Shown here in pieces: positions 1 through 7,447 of a DNA stretch of 21,334 nucleotides. The DNA lies in assembly GCA_964650405.1 (NCBI GenBank), contig CAZYTO010000067.1:1-21334 (forward strand), in the 5' to 3' direction. A program made the translations under genes and the position numbers. Source of the stretch: CAZYTO01 sp964650405. Its GTDB lineage: Bacteria; Acidobacteriota; Thermoanaerobaculia; Gp7-AA8. Under the pieces are notes generated by a model that was not told the DNA's origin, did no database searches, and saw only the letters and a program-made list of their open reading frames with translations. The stretch's first letter is position 1. Each line of letters opens with the position of its first letter.

Positions 1-230
1 GGAACTTCCCCCTGTGGCTCGCGCCGACGCAGGCGGTGCGGCTCGCGCAGGCTCAGGTGGGTGCAGATCACGTGCAGCGGCCGGCCCGGCGTCAGCTCCA
101 GCACGCAGTGCAGTACCCCGCGCCGCTCGATGCGGTTGAGCGAGATGTCGGGGTTGCGCCAGGCGAGGATCGGGTACTTGGACAGCACCGCGTTGCCATG
201 GTGGCCGTCCTCGTCCCCCGCGTTTCCGCC
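1..230 (-). pseudogene. 5'-truncated endonuclease/exonuclease/phosphatase (EEP) family fragment
   Basis: Read on the minus strand, 230 down to 1 encodes about 75 residues with the pattern GHHGNAVLSKYPI, then NPDIS, then ERRGVLHCVLEL, then HVICTHLSLREPHR. This matches the central part of the EEP superfamily as in E. coli YbhP (GHHGNAVLSRYPI, EKRGVLYC, CVHLGLREAHR), metal-dependent phosphoesterases that cut nucleic acids or phospholipids. The frame is closed on its 5' side by a TAG at 231-233, where YbhP-like proteins have the Tyr of a YGxNA motif. The roughly 90 N-terminal residues, including the first catalytic Asn/Glu motifs, are absent. Only 125 bp lie between the stop and recO, and none of it reads as an EEP N-terminus in any minus-strand frame I checked. 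The 3' part runs off the window. It is most likely a decayed remnant; an assembly junction cannot be excluded. Confidence 0.7.
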
Positions 231-355
231 CTAGGCCCCGCTTCCCCCGATCCGCGAACTGCGGCCGGGCGGCGGTTGGGTGGATGAAGAAGGACATGCG
301 CGAGTGTACACATGGATGAAGTGGTGACACTGTTCTCGTTGTCTGGTCGGTAACC

Positions 356-1099
356 GTGAAACCCGAGCGCACCGAGGCCATCATCCTGCACACCTACGCC
401 GTGCGTGAGCGCGACAAGCTGGTGGTGTTCCTCACGCCGGACCACGGCAAGCGCAAAGGGTGGGCGTACGGCGCGCGGGGAATCAAAAGCCGCTTCGGGG
501 CGTCGCTCGAACCGCTGTCGAAGGTGCGGATCGTCTACCTGGAGAAGGAGTCCGAGGAAGTCGTGCGCATCGAATCGGTCGATCTCATCCGCTCGCTCTT
601 TCCGGCACAGCAGAATCTCGTCAGCAGCGTGGCGGCGACGTACATCGCCGAGACCGTCGATACCTTCGCCCTGGCCAGCGACCCTTCGGAGCTGATCTAC
701 CGCCTGCTCGACCGCACCACGGAGGCGTTGCTCGAAGACGCCGCGGCCGTCCCCGTCGTGGCCTATGCCGAGATCTGGATGCTCAAGCTCGGTGGCGTGC
801 TGCCGGGCCTGAAGCACTGCGTCGAATGCCACCAGCCACTCACCCGCCCCCTTCGCTTCGAGGCCCGGGCCCAGGGCTTCGTCTGCGAGTGGTGCGCCGG
901 GAAGGACGCCGAGATCGTGGCGAACGACGTCGCCGACGCCTTGGAAGCGATCCTCCGCCTCCCCGTCGCCGATTTCGTGGCTCGCAACACCGATCCGTCG
1001 GTGCTCTTCGAGGTCCGCTCCCTGGCCGGCCAGCTCCGCCGCCACTTCCTCGGCCACGAACTGAAGTCGTTCGAGATCCTGACGACGCTGGTTCGCTGA
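356..1099 (+). CDS. recO: DNA repair protein RecO
   Basis: RecO works with RecF and RecR in the cytoplasm. It anneals complementary single strands and helps load RecA on SSB-coated gaps. The 247-aa product has the usual length. The N-terminal OB-fold strand pattern (TEAIILHTYAVRERDKLVV, residues 6-24) is followed by a helical domain and a treble-clef zinc site with four Cys: C155 and C158, then C177 and C180. The motif GGVLPGL (146-152) before the first Cys pair is typical. The GTG start at 356 is chosen because the following KPERTEAI aligns with the family start and nothing upstream in frame looks coding. Its TGA stop is the first base triplet of the long hairpin at 1097-1223. No neighbouring recF or recR is present, and in many genomes recO stands alone or near era. 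Confidence 0.96.
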   Translation: MKPERTEAIILHTYAVRERDKLVVFLTPDHGKRKGWAYGARGIKSRFGASLEPLSKVRIVYLEKESEEVVRIESVDLIRSLFPAQQNLVSSVAATYIAETVDTFALASDPSELIYRLLDRTTEALLEDAAAVPVVAYAEIWMLKLGGVLPGLKHCVECHQPLTRPLRFEARAQGFVCEWCAGKDAEIVANDVADALEAILRLPVADFVARNTDPSVLFEVRSLAGQLRRHFLGHELKSFEILTTLVR

Positions 1100-1223
1100 T
1101 CGTTGGTCGCGGAGTTACGGGATTGCGAGGTTGCGGGGTTGCGGGGTCGTGAGGCTACCTCGCAACCTCGCAACCTCGTAACCCCGTTACCCCGCAACCT
1201 CGTAACCCCGCGACCAGCGATCA
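1097..1223. repeat. Long imperfect hairpin built from 8-nt words, between convergent genes
   Basis: The left arm (from 1097, about 58 nt) and the right arm (ending 1223) are imperfect reverse complements; by hand about 48 of 58 positions match. The outer 16 nt (TGATCGTTGGTCGCGG at 1097-1112 against CCGCGACCAGCGATCA at 1208-1223) differ at one base. Each arm is a run of 8-nt words such as CCTCGCAA, CCTCGTAA and CCCCGTTA. Several differences would still form G-U pairs in RNA. The outer edge includes the recO stop codon. Further GCGATCA words run on to 1245 and contain the stop of the convergent gene. It is probably a bidirectional terminator or 3'-end stabiliser, but there is no T-tract. Confidence 0.75.
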
Positions 1224-1242
1224 GCGATCAGCGAATAGGCGA

Positions 1243-1800
1243 TCAGCGAACAGCCACCCCTCCCCGTCCCTCGGCCAGCAGTTCCCTGCCGTGGTAGTGC
1301 AGCTCGTTCGTGGTGTCGAGGATGAGCTGGCGGCGCTCGATGCGCTCTTCGCCGGCCCGGGTGTAGACCACGGCTTCGAGGAGGGCCGTGCCGTCGTCGC
1401 GGAGGTCGACGCGGGGGAGGAAGCCGGCGATGAGCGCGCGGACAATCTGGGGCGACTGCATGCGGCGGAGGGCGTCGTCGTACTCCTCGCGCGTGGCGAG
1501 GACTTTCGTCATGGCCCAGGAAGCGGTGGCGATCATCTCCGACACGACGAGCCAGTACGTGAAGACCGCTTCGGCCGTCCGCTCGATCTGGAAGTCGGGA
1601 AAGCGGATGTCGTCGGCGTCGCCTTCGAAACGCACGCCCTCGACGGTCTCGAGCAGCGCCTCGGCGAGCAGCGTCCGGTAGAGGGCCGGAGTGGTCTCTC
1701 CCTCCGCGAACGCTTCGCGGAAGCGGGCCGCGGCCAGCTCGTGCGCGCGGGCGATGCCGCCGCGGATGCCCTCCACGGATTCGAGTGAAAGAGTGGTCAC
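1243..1800 (-). CDS. Hypothetical protein, 185 aa
   Basis: I do not recognise this protein. It has no signal peptide or membrane segment and looks soluble and cytoplasmic. The N-terminal half is helical and acidic (ARFREAFAEGETTPALYRTLLAEALLE, in pieces, residues 26-52). A middle stretch around residues 78-110 (AVFTYWLVVSEMIATASWAMTKVL, in pieces) is hydrophobic but broken by charges. The C-terminal part has alternating strands (TALLEAVVYTRAG, RRQLILDTTNELHYHG). The start is GTG at 1798-1800. No Shine-Dalgarno is visible, but TAGAAT (minus strand, 1817-1812) sits where a -10 box would give a very short leader. It is divergent from the secreted protein at 1840, only 39 bp apart, and convergent with recO. 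The frame is favoured over the overlapping longer minus frame because that one is Arg/Pro-rich and lacks protein-like composition. Confidence 0.7.
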   Translation of the reverse strand: MTTLSLESVEGIRGGIARAHELAAARFREAFAEGETTPALYRTLLAEALLETVEGVRFEGDADDIRFPDFQIERTAEAVFTYWLVVSEMIATASWAMTKVLATREEYDDALRRMQSPQIVRALIAGFLPRVDLRDDGTALLEAVVYTRAGEERIERRQLILDTTNELHYHGRELLAEGRGGVAVR

Positions 1801-1839
1801 GACTTGCGACGATTCTAGGCGCGCGGCCGTACATCAGGC

Positions 1840-2619
1840 ATGAAGAAGACCCTCCTCGTTCTCGCCCTCACCCTTTTCTCCCCGGCCGCCTTCGCCAATC
1901 CCTCCGGTTGGGTGGCAGTCTTCGTCCCGCTCAACCCGGGTGTCGTGGCCGGAGCCGGCGGTACGCAGTGGACGACGAACCTGTGGATCTCGAACACGTC
2001 CAGCCAGGAGTTCCCGGTCGTGTGCGCGATCATCGCCGATGGCCCCCTCCCGATCGGCTGCCCAAACATCCCGGCACACAGCACGATCTCGTATCCCGTG
2101 CCCTACAGTGCGCTCGACCACCAGGGCTTCTTCCTCAACATTCTCTCGTTGCTAGTCAGCAACCCCGTGCCGGCGGACGCCATCGACGTCACCTTGCGGA
2201 CGAATGACAGCGTGTCGGCGCCACACAGCGCCGGGACGGAGATCCCGGTCGTCCTTCCCAGTGCCTTCCGTAACGCGCTGGCCCTCCCGCACGTCCCGCT
2301 CAACGGCCACTCGCGGCTCCGCCTGCGCATCTACGGCATGGACGACAGCGACGTCACCATCCGCGCCGTGGGTCTGACCACGAACAGTGAAGTGTGGCGA
2401 ACGACGCTGTCGATGAAGGGATCGAACCCGGAGCTCTATCCGTCGTTCGCCGAAGTGGACATCCTCTCCAGCTTCAACACCGCTGATGACGCGCTGCGCC
2501 TCGAGCTGACCTCGGCCGTGAAGGTGTGGGCGTTCGTCAGCATCACCGACAACGGAAGCCAGCAGTTCACCATCGTCACGCCGTCGACGGGCGTGTACAT
2601 CCCGAAGAGCTTGTTGTAG
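1840..2619 (+). CDS. Secreted beta-rich protein of unknown function
   Basis: This 259-aa protein has a clear Sec signal peptide: KK at the N-terminus, a hydrophobic core of about 14 residues, and an Ala-x-Ala type cleavage site at about residues 18-20 (AFA, then NPSG). The mature part is beta-rich, with many Thr/Ser/Val/Asn. It contains the segment AGAGGTQWTTNLWISN (about residues 38-53), which resembles AGNTPGANGTTWATRLSIFN in the secreted protein at 17114. Both share the pattern G-T-x-W-x-T-x-L-x-I-x-N, so they are likely distant members of one family, probably an immunoglobulin-like sandwich. There are only two Cys in the mature protein (in VVCAI and IGCPN), possibly a disulfide. No catalytic motif is seen. 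The ATG at 1840 lies 3' of a short 39-bp divergent gap. The stop is followed at once by GGCGAGCGGG-type words. Confidence 0.8.
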   Translation: MKKTLLVLALTLFSPAAFANPSGWVAVFVPLNPGVVAGAGGTQWTTNLWISNTSSQEFPVVCAIIADGPLPIGCPNIPAHSTISYPVPYSALDHQGFFLNILSLLVSNPVPADAIDVTLRTNDSVSAPHSAGTEIPVVLPSAFRNALALPHVPLNGHSRLRLRIYGMDDSDVTIRAVGLTTNSEVWRTTLSMKGSNPELYPSFAEVDILSSFNTADDALRLELTSAVKVWAFVSITDNGSQQFTIVTPSTGVYIPKSLL

Positions 2620-2654
2620 CGGGCGAGCGGGGGACGGGCGAGCGGCGAGCGGGA
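2620..2654 (+). repeat. Post-stop GGGCGAGCGG word repeat
   Basis: The words GGGCGAGCGG and GGGACGGGCGAGCGG begin 1 nt after the TAG of the upstream gene. The 19-nt stretch GGGCGAGCGGCGAGCGGGA at 2636-2654 recurs exactly at 16993-17011, also directly after a stop codon. Unlike that copy, no matching CTTCGCCC tract follows here. Confidence 0.8.
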
Positions 2655-2662
2655 CACCTTGG

Positions 2663-2788
2663 TCATCCCGAGCCCAACACAGCGCGGGCGCGCTGCGCCT
2701 GAGAGAAGAAACGACGAGGGCCGGGCCACGCGGAGACGAGGAGATCGCGGAGGTTTGCTTTTCTCCGCACCCTCCGCGTCTCCGCGTG
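2663..2788. repeat. Extragenic element: TCATCCCGAG segment plus a strong hairpin
   Basis: TCATCCCGAG at 2663-2672 resembles the start of an extragenic element also seen at 12451. Further on, CACGCGGAGACG (2727-2738) is perfectly complementary to CGTCTCCGCGTG (2777-2788). A second pair, GCGGAGG (2747-2753) and CCTCCGC (2771-2777), could form inside it. The rest of the 208-bp gap between the two convergent genes shows no ORF worth calling. The hairpin could end transcription from both sides. Confidence 0.65.
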
Positions 2789-2827
2789 ATGTGCTTCTTG
2801 CCGGCCCCGTAAGACCCTGCTCGCCGG

Positions 2828-4639
2828 TCACCGAATCTGCTGCAGTCGTCCCGTGAACGGCTTCGGCGCTTCGAACCCGGTGAGGCGGCTGCCGGCTGGT
2901 TCCTTCCCGGTCGAGTCGATGAGGACGACGGTCGGGACGCCGACGATGGCGTAATCCTTGGTCAGCTTCTGCACGAAGGGGTCATCGGCATTGGTCAGGT
3001 CGGCTTTGACCCGGACGAAGCGCTCCAGCTCTTTGGCCACGGCGGCATCGGGGAACGTCTTCTGGTCGAGCTCCTTGCAGGGGATGCACCAGTCGGCGTA
3101 GAAGTCGATGATGACCGGCTTGCCTTTGGAGGCGGCCAGGAGCTGTGCGTCGTACTTCTGCCATCCGACCTCGGCGCCCTTGCGCGGAGGAACGGCGAAG
3201 GCGACGCCGACCACGAGGAGAAGGATGGCGCAGGAGAGCCGCATGATCCGCCCGCGCGGGGCGCGGCTGGCGAAGAGGTAGATCGCGCCGATGAGCAGGC
3301 TGGCGGCGACGCCGTAGCGGAAGAACGTCTCCCCGATGATCGCGCGGAGGAAGTAGATGGCCATGGCGATGAGGACGAAGCCCATGGCCTTCTTGACCTG
3401 AACCATCCACTCACCCGGCTTCGGCAGCGCGTTGAGGGCAATGAGGTAGGGGAAGCCGAGGCCGAAGGCGAGCGTGGCGAACATGGCCACGCCGATGGCC
3501 GGCTTGGCGATGCCCGCCACCAGCGTGAATAGGGCCACCACGACCGGACCGACGCACGGCGCGGCCACGATGCCCACGAAGAGTCCCATCGTCAACGCGC
3601 CCAGGGCACCGGCCCGCCCGGCGGAACGGCTGGCGATGAACTGCGGCACGCGGAACTCCCACGCGCCGAACATCGACGAGGCCAGGACCAGCATGAGCAC
3701 GGCGAAGCCGATGAGCACGGCCGGCGACTGCAGCCAGGCCCCGAACATCCGCCCGCTGAGGGCCGCGAAGACGCCCAGCGCCGAGTAGGTGATGACGATT
3801 CCGATCACGTACGACAGCGAGAGGGCGAAGCGGCGCGACCGCCGGCCGTCACTCTGCATGGCGAAGAAGCCGACCGTGATGGGAATCATGGGGAAGACGC
3901 ACGGCGTGAGGTTCAAGGCCAGGCCGCCGATGAAGAGCACGAGGAGCGTCAGCGGCAGGCCGTGCGCAGCGTAGGTCTCGGAGAGTTGCCCGGCGGCGCC
4001 GGTGGCGGCGGCCGGGATCACCTTCTCATGTGCCGCGGTCAGCGGTGTAAACCCGTTTCCCGCCGGCGCCTGGGCGGCGGTCCCTCCGGCTGCGGGTGCT
4101 GCCTGACCGCCGGCGGGTGCCGTCGTCGCGGTCGCGGCATTGGACGCAGCACTCGAGGAGCCGAGGGCGATCTCCGCGTCCGCTGTGCGCGGCGGAAGGC
4201 AGACGCTGTCGTTGCAGGCCTGGTATCGCAGGTGCGCCTTGATGGCCGGCGCATCCTTCTTCACCTTGGCCACGAAGGAAATGCCGATCGTTCCTTCGAA
4301 GACGGCGATCTTCTCGTCGCCGGAGAAAGCGAACGTACGGACCGTGTGCGGCGGAAAGTCGGCCTTCACCAGCTCTGCCGTGGCGGCGTCGAGGGTGAGG
4401 ACGGTCGGCAGCGAGAACTCGGCGAGCGGCTTATTCGAGTTGACGTGCCAGCCCGGCTCGATGACCGCCGTCAGCTTGGCCGTCACGTCGTCGCCGCTGC
4501 GGGAGACCACCGTGCCGCTCAGCTTCACCAGCGGCGTGGTGGGGATGCTCGGCGCGCCGTCTCCGCCGGCCACGGAGAGCTGGGCGGAGGCAGTGACGGC
4601 GACGAGGAGGGAGAGAAGGGCCGGAATCCGTAAGCGCAC
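2828..4639 (-). CDS. dsbD: Thiol:disulfide interchange protein DsbD
   Basis: DsbD carries electrons from cytoplasmic thioredoxin across the inner membrane to periplasmic reductants used for disulfide isomerisation and cytochrome c maturation. The 603-aa product has all three parts. Signal peptide at 1-19. Periplasmic alpha domain to about 160 with the Cys pair C142/C147 in QACNDSVCLPP. An Ala/Gly/Pro-rich linker (about 160-215). A membrane core of about eight helices (225-485) with C247 in NLTPCVFPM and C362 in AAPCVGP. A C-terminal thioredoxin-like gamma domain with C518/C521 in DWCIPCK and the cis-Pro in GVPT (567-570). All six redox Cys are present. The start is GTG at 4637-4639, 3 bp after the stop of the thioredoxin gene at 4643, so the two are one operon. 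The linker is longer and more Ala-rich than in E. coli. Confidence 0.96.
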   Translation of the reverse strand: MRLRIPALLSLLVAVTASAQLSVAGGDGAPSIPTTPLVKLSGTVVSRSGDDVTAKLTAVIEPGWHVNSNKPLAEFSLPTVLTLDAATAELVKADFPPHTVRTFAFSGDEKIAVFEGTIGISFVAKVKKDAPAIKAHLRYQACNDSVCLPPRTADAEIALGSSSAASNAATATTAPAGGQAAPAAGGTAAQAPAGNGFTPLTAAHEKVIPAAATGAAGQLSETYAAHGLPLTLLVLFIGGLALNLTPCVFPMIPITVGFFAMQSDGRRSRRFALSLSYVIGIVITYSALGVFAALSGRMFGAWLQSPAVLIGFAVLMLVLASSMFGAWEFRVPQFIASRSAGRAGALGALTMGLFVGIVAAPCVGPVVVALFTLVAGIAKPAIGVAMFATLAFGLGFPYLIALNALPKPGEWMVQVKKAMGFVLIAMAIYFLRAIIGETFFRYGVAASLLIGAIYLFASRAPRGRIMRLSCAILLLVVGVAFAVPPRKGAEVGWQKYDAQLLAASKGKPVIIDFYADWCIPCKELDQKTFPDAAVAKELERFVRVKADLTNADDPFVQKLTKDYAIVGVPTVVLIDSTGKEPAGSRLTGFEAPKPFTGRLQQIR

Positions 4640-4642
4640 TGG

Positions 4643-5491
4643 TTACTTTTTCCCGGCCACGTGGATCTGTTGCTCGATCTGCGGGAGCACGTAGTCGACG
4701 CTCTGCACGAACTTCGACTGCGGGTAGGCCTTCTTGAACTCGCGGAGGTTGTCGGCCGCCGCGCTCCAGTTGCCCTGGGCGATGTAGACGTCACTGATGA
4801 GCAGGCGCGAGCGCTCGAAGGACTCGCCAGTGCTCTGCACCGTGGCGAACTTCTTGAGCGTCTTCATGGTGTCGTCGTACTTCTTCTCCACGAGCTGCGT
4901 GTAGGCCAGCTCGTAGAAGGCCTCATCGCGCATGGGCGGGGCCAGGCCGCGCTCGTTGGCCAGCCGGGACAGGCGCTGTTCGCTGTCGCTCAGCGCGTAA
5001 CGGAGGCGGAGCTCCTTGGCCAGGTCGAGCCGCTTGCGCGGGTCGGTCACTGCGCTCTCGTTCTTCAGCCGGTCCCGGAAGTCGGCGTCATGCTGGCGCA
5101 CGTCGTGAAGCATTTTCACGAAGACCTCGGACGGCTGATAGCCATGGATGGTGCCGGCCAGCTCGCCCTCGCCGTTGAGGACGAGGAAGGTCGGGAGCGT
5201 GTTGGCCTGGAAGCGGCGCGCCAGGAGCGAGCCCTCGTTGCCGTCTTCCGTGTTGAGGCGGAGGAGGACCATGTCGTCGGTGGCGTTCTGGAAGGCCTGG
5301 GAAGGAAAGACCTCCTGTTCCATCTTGTGACACCAGCCGCACCAGTCGGCGAACAGGTCGACGAAGATGAGCTGGTTGCCCGTCTTCGCCTTTTTCTGCG
5401 CATCGGCCAGCGACTTGATCCAGGGGTTGGCCGACGCCTGCGGCACGATCGTCAGTGCCACGAAGACGGCGAGCAGGGTAATCCGTTTCAC
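4643..5491 (-). CDS. Periplasmic thioredoxin-family protein with C-terminal helical repeats
   Basis: This 282-aa protein starts at GTG 5489-5491, where GGAGG lies 7 nt upstream; an upstream in-frame ATG at 5554 lacks such a site and would bury the signal peptide. Residues 1-22 are a Sec signal peptide (KRITLLAVFVALTIV, then ASA). A thioredoxin fold follows with ADWCGWCHKME, giving C51 and C54, and the cis-Pro in TLPTF. This resembles the DUF255/YyaL- or DsbD-gamma-like CxxC type. Residues from about 150 to the end are helical and look like two or three TPR-type repeats (AFYELAYTQLVEKKYDD, LLISDVYIAQGNWSAA), a likely protein-binding surface. Its gene is 3 bp from dsbD, so it is the probable periplasmic partner reduced by DsbD. 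The specific client is unknown. Confidence 0.88.
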   Translation of the reverse strand: MKRITLLAVFVALTIVPQASANPWIKSLADAQKKAKTGNQLIFVDLFADWCGWCHKMEQEVFPSQAFQNATDDMVLLRLNTEDGNEGSLLARRFQANTLPTFLVLNGEGELAGTIHGYQPSEVFVKMLHDVRQHDADFRDRLKNESAVTDPRKRLDLAKELRLRYALSDSEQRLSRLANERGLAPPMRDEAFYELAYTQLVEKKYDDTMKTLKKFATVQSTGESFERSRLLISDVYIAQGNWSAAADNLREFKKAYPQSKFVQSVDYVLPQIEQQIHVAGKK

Positions 5492-5534
5492 GAGAGATCC
5501 TCCGTCGCGGAACTCAACCTCGGCTGAAAAACCG

Positions 5535-6302
5535 CTATTCCGGTCGTTGTGCACCTACAGGTGACAATTCCGTCGCCCCTCGGCGGCGGGATTCTGCACG
5601 GTTTCTGGCCGCCTCGACGAAGGCCCGGAAGAGTGTCACGGCATCCGTCTCGTTCGGCATGTCCTCGGGGTGCCACTGGACTCCGATGTAGAAGGGCTTC
5701 GAGGCGTCTTCCAGCGCCTCCACGATCCCGTCCGGCGCCAGTGCGCTGATGTGCAGACCGTCGGCCACCCGCCCCACGGCCTGGTGGTGTGAGGAGTTCA
5801 CATTGTGCTCGCCGCCACCGAGGATCCTGGCCAGTTTCGTCCCGTTCTCGACGAGTACTTCATGGCGGTGACGGTCGGTGGGCTCGCTGGCATGGTCGAT
5901 CTCCGTCTCCAGCGAGGAGGCGATGTCCTGGATGAGCGTGCCGCCGGCGGCGACGTTCATCGACTGCAGGCCGAGGCAGATGCCCAGCGCCGGAATCCCG
6001 CGCTCGCGGGCAGCCTTCGCCAGGGCCAGATCGTTCTCCTGCCGCCGCGGGTCCATCGGCGCGCACGACGCGTGGCGCTCCTCGCCGTACGCAGCAGGAT
6101 CGAAATCGTCGCCGCCTGCCAGCAGGATGCCGTCCAGCGATTCGACGACGCCGGAGGCATTCTCCGGCTGGGGCGGAATGATGACGACGACCGCTCCGGC
6201 CCGCCGCAATGCCTCGGTGTACGTCGTGAACGCGAAGGCCCGGTCCCGCTGTCCTTCCGTGACGACGATGTCCGATCCGATACCGATGATGGGTTTGGTC
6301 AT
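5535..6302 (-). CDS. Gamma-glutamyl-gamma-aminobutyrate hydrolase family peptidase (class I amidotransferase-like)
   Basis: The 255-aa protein belongs to peptidase family C26 (PuuD-like), which hydrolyses gamma-glutamyl amide bonds such as that of gamma-glutamyl-GABA in putrescine breakdown. The nucleophile elbow is GICLGLQ with C109. The catalytic His and Glu are H211 and E213 in GVQWHPEDM. The glycine-rich LLAGGDDFDPAAYGEE (60-75) is a family hallmark. The start is ATG at 6300-6302 with GAGGAG 4 nt upstream; the longer in-frame extension to 6551 overlaps the divergent gene and lacks protein-like composition. It lies 43 bp upstream of the thioredoxin gene on the same strand and may be co-transcribed, though no redox link is obvious. 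No puuA, puuB or puuC is nearby, so the true substrate is open. Confidence 0.9.
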   Translation of the reverse strand: MTKPIIGIGSDIVVTEGQRDRAFAFTTYTEALRRAGAVVVIIPPQPENASGVVESLDGILLAGGDDFDPAAYGEERHASCAPMDPRRQENDLALAKAARERGIPALGICLGLQSMNVAAGGTLIQDIASSLETEIDHASEPTDRHRHEVLVENGTKLARILGGGEHNVNSSHHQAVGRVADGLHISALAPDGIVEALEDASKPFYIGVQWHPEDMPNETDAVTLFRAFVEAARNRAESRRRGATELSPVGAQRPE

Positions 6303-6360
6303 GTCACTCCTCAGCGGGTAGTATGCCCGCCTTGTCCCTCCGTGGACACCGCAAATCTCC

Positions 6361-7311
6361 ATGAATCCATCCCTCATCCCCCGCGCCCTGGCTCTTCTCC
6401 TCCCCGCCCTGCTCCTGGCACCCCTTTCGTACGCGGCCGAACCTGCCTCCGAGGACGGAACGGTCACGGAGCTCAAAGCCGTACCGGACTTCCTTGACCA
6501 CCTCTTCGTTCCAGTGATCCCGGAAACGAGCAACACCTTCGCCGTCACCACGGAACCCGTAGATGAGATTCTCTCCGTGCCCGAAGGTTACAAGATCGCG
6601 CGCAACGGCACCGGGCTGCGCATCGAGGCGCCGGCCGGCGAGAAGAGCGGCTACGCCCGCATCCGCATCGGCGGGCACGAGCTGACGCTGACCCTGGTCA
6701 ACCTCATCCCTTCGACGAACCTCCGCGGCGGCTTCCTCGAGGGCTACCACATCGGCGACTACGTTCTCGCTCCGCTGCGTGGTCTCGAAACATACGCCCC
6801 ACCCCGCGGCTTCGTCCGCCTCACTCCCGCCAACGCCGACCTGCAGGTTTCCGACCACTACCGCCTGCGCGACTTCCAGTGCAAGCTCGACGGCGAGTCG
6901 AAGTTCCTCATCCTCCGTACCGAAGCGTTGATGAAGCTCGAGCTGCTGCAGCACGAGCTGGAGGTGCGCCATCACCTCAAGTTCACCCGCTTCACCATCA
7001 TGTCCGGCTACCGCACGCCCTTCTACAATTCCATGATCGGCAACGAGACAAGCTACTCCCGCCACCTCTACGGCGATGCCATGGATATCTTCGTCGACGA
7101 GGACGGTGACGGGAAGATGGACGATCTCAACGGCGACGGGAGGATCGACGTCAACGACGCGAAGTTCCTCCTCGGTATCGCCGAGGCCATCGATCAGTCG
7201 CAGCAGTGGGGCTGGCTGAAAGGCGGCGCCGGCGTCTACCACGCGACGCGTGCCCACGGCCCCTACCTGCACATCGACGCCCGCGGGTATGTGACAAGGT
7301 GGGGGCTGTAG
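6361..7311 (+). CDS. Secreted M15-type D-alanyl-D-alanine peptidase-like protein with dockerin-like calcium loop
   Basis: This 316-aa protein has a signal peptide (residues 1-26, ending SYAAEP). After a beta-rich region (30-160), a peptidase M15A/YcbK-like domain follows. DHYRLRDFQCKLDG (165-178) and MSGYRTPFYNSMIG (214-227) are family motifs. SRHLYGDAMD (233-242) fits SxHxxGxAxD, giving zinc ligands H235 and D242. YLHIDARG (302-309) gives H304. Right after D242 comes an insert (246-267) with two calcium-type loops: DEDGDGKMD, then DLNGDGRIDVNDA, the second matching a dockerin loop (DxNxDGxIDxxD). It probably trims peptidoglycan peptides in the periplasm or outside, perhaps in a calcium-dependent way. 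It is divergent from the gene at 6302 by 58 bp, a gap that holds the inverted repeat GCGGG/CCCGC around 6314-6330. Confidence 0.88.
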   Translation: MNPSLIPRALALLLPALLLAPLSYAAEPASEDGTVTELKAVPDFLDHLFVPVIPETSNTFAVTTEPVDEILSVPEGYKIARNGTGLRIEAPAGEKSGYARIRIGGHELTLTLVNLIPSTNLRGGFLEGYHIGDYVLAPLRGLETYAPPRGFVRLTPANADLQVSDHYRLRDFQCKLDGESKFLILRTEALMKLELLQHELEVRHHLKFTRFTIMSGYRTPFYNSMIGNETSYSRHLYGDAMDIFVDEDGDGKMDDLNGDGRIDVNDAKFLLGIAEAIDQSQQWGWLKGGAGVYHATRAHGPYLHIDARGYVTRWGL

Positions 7312-7360
7312 GGGGATGGGCTTGCACCCGAAGTCGGTTGGGAGCACGAACACTCAAGTC

Positions 7361-7436
7361 TGGAAGGCGGAAAGGCGGAAAGGCTGGAAGGAAAACCACC
7401 CTGCCTCTGCCCTTTCAATCTTTCAGCCTTTCAACG
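7361..7436. repeat. Purine-rich GGCGGAAA words followed by complementary pyrimidine words
   Basis: Words GGAAGGCGGAAAGGCGGAAAG (in pieces, 7361-7391) are followed by CCCTTTCAATC, TTTCAGCC and TTTCAAC (7410-7435). The second tract, read in reverse complement, gives GTTGAAAGG, CTGAAAG and TTGAAAGGG, close to the first. The two halves could form an imperfect stem. Unlike the other word repeats, it begins about 50 nt after the upstream stop codon and ends 12 nt before the next start. Confidence 0.65.
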
Positions 7437-7447
7437 GGTGATCTGCA

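Noticed and set aside
241..355. A tRNA or missing EEP N-terminus between the fragment and recO
   Set aside because: No cloverleaf-like structure and no EEP-like motif in any minus-strand frame.
92..1057. 321-aa minus-strand frame over recO
   Set aside because: Shadow of recO; the EEP signal at its 3' end lies in a different frame.
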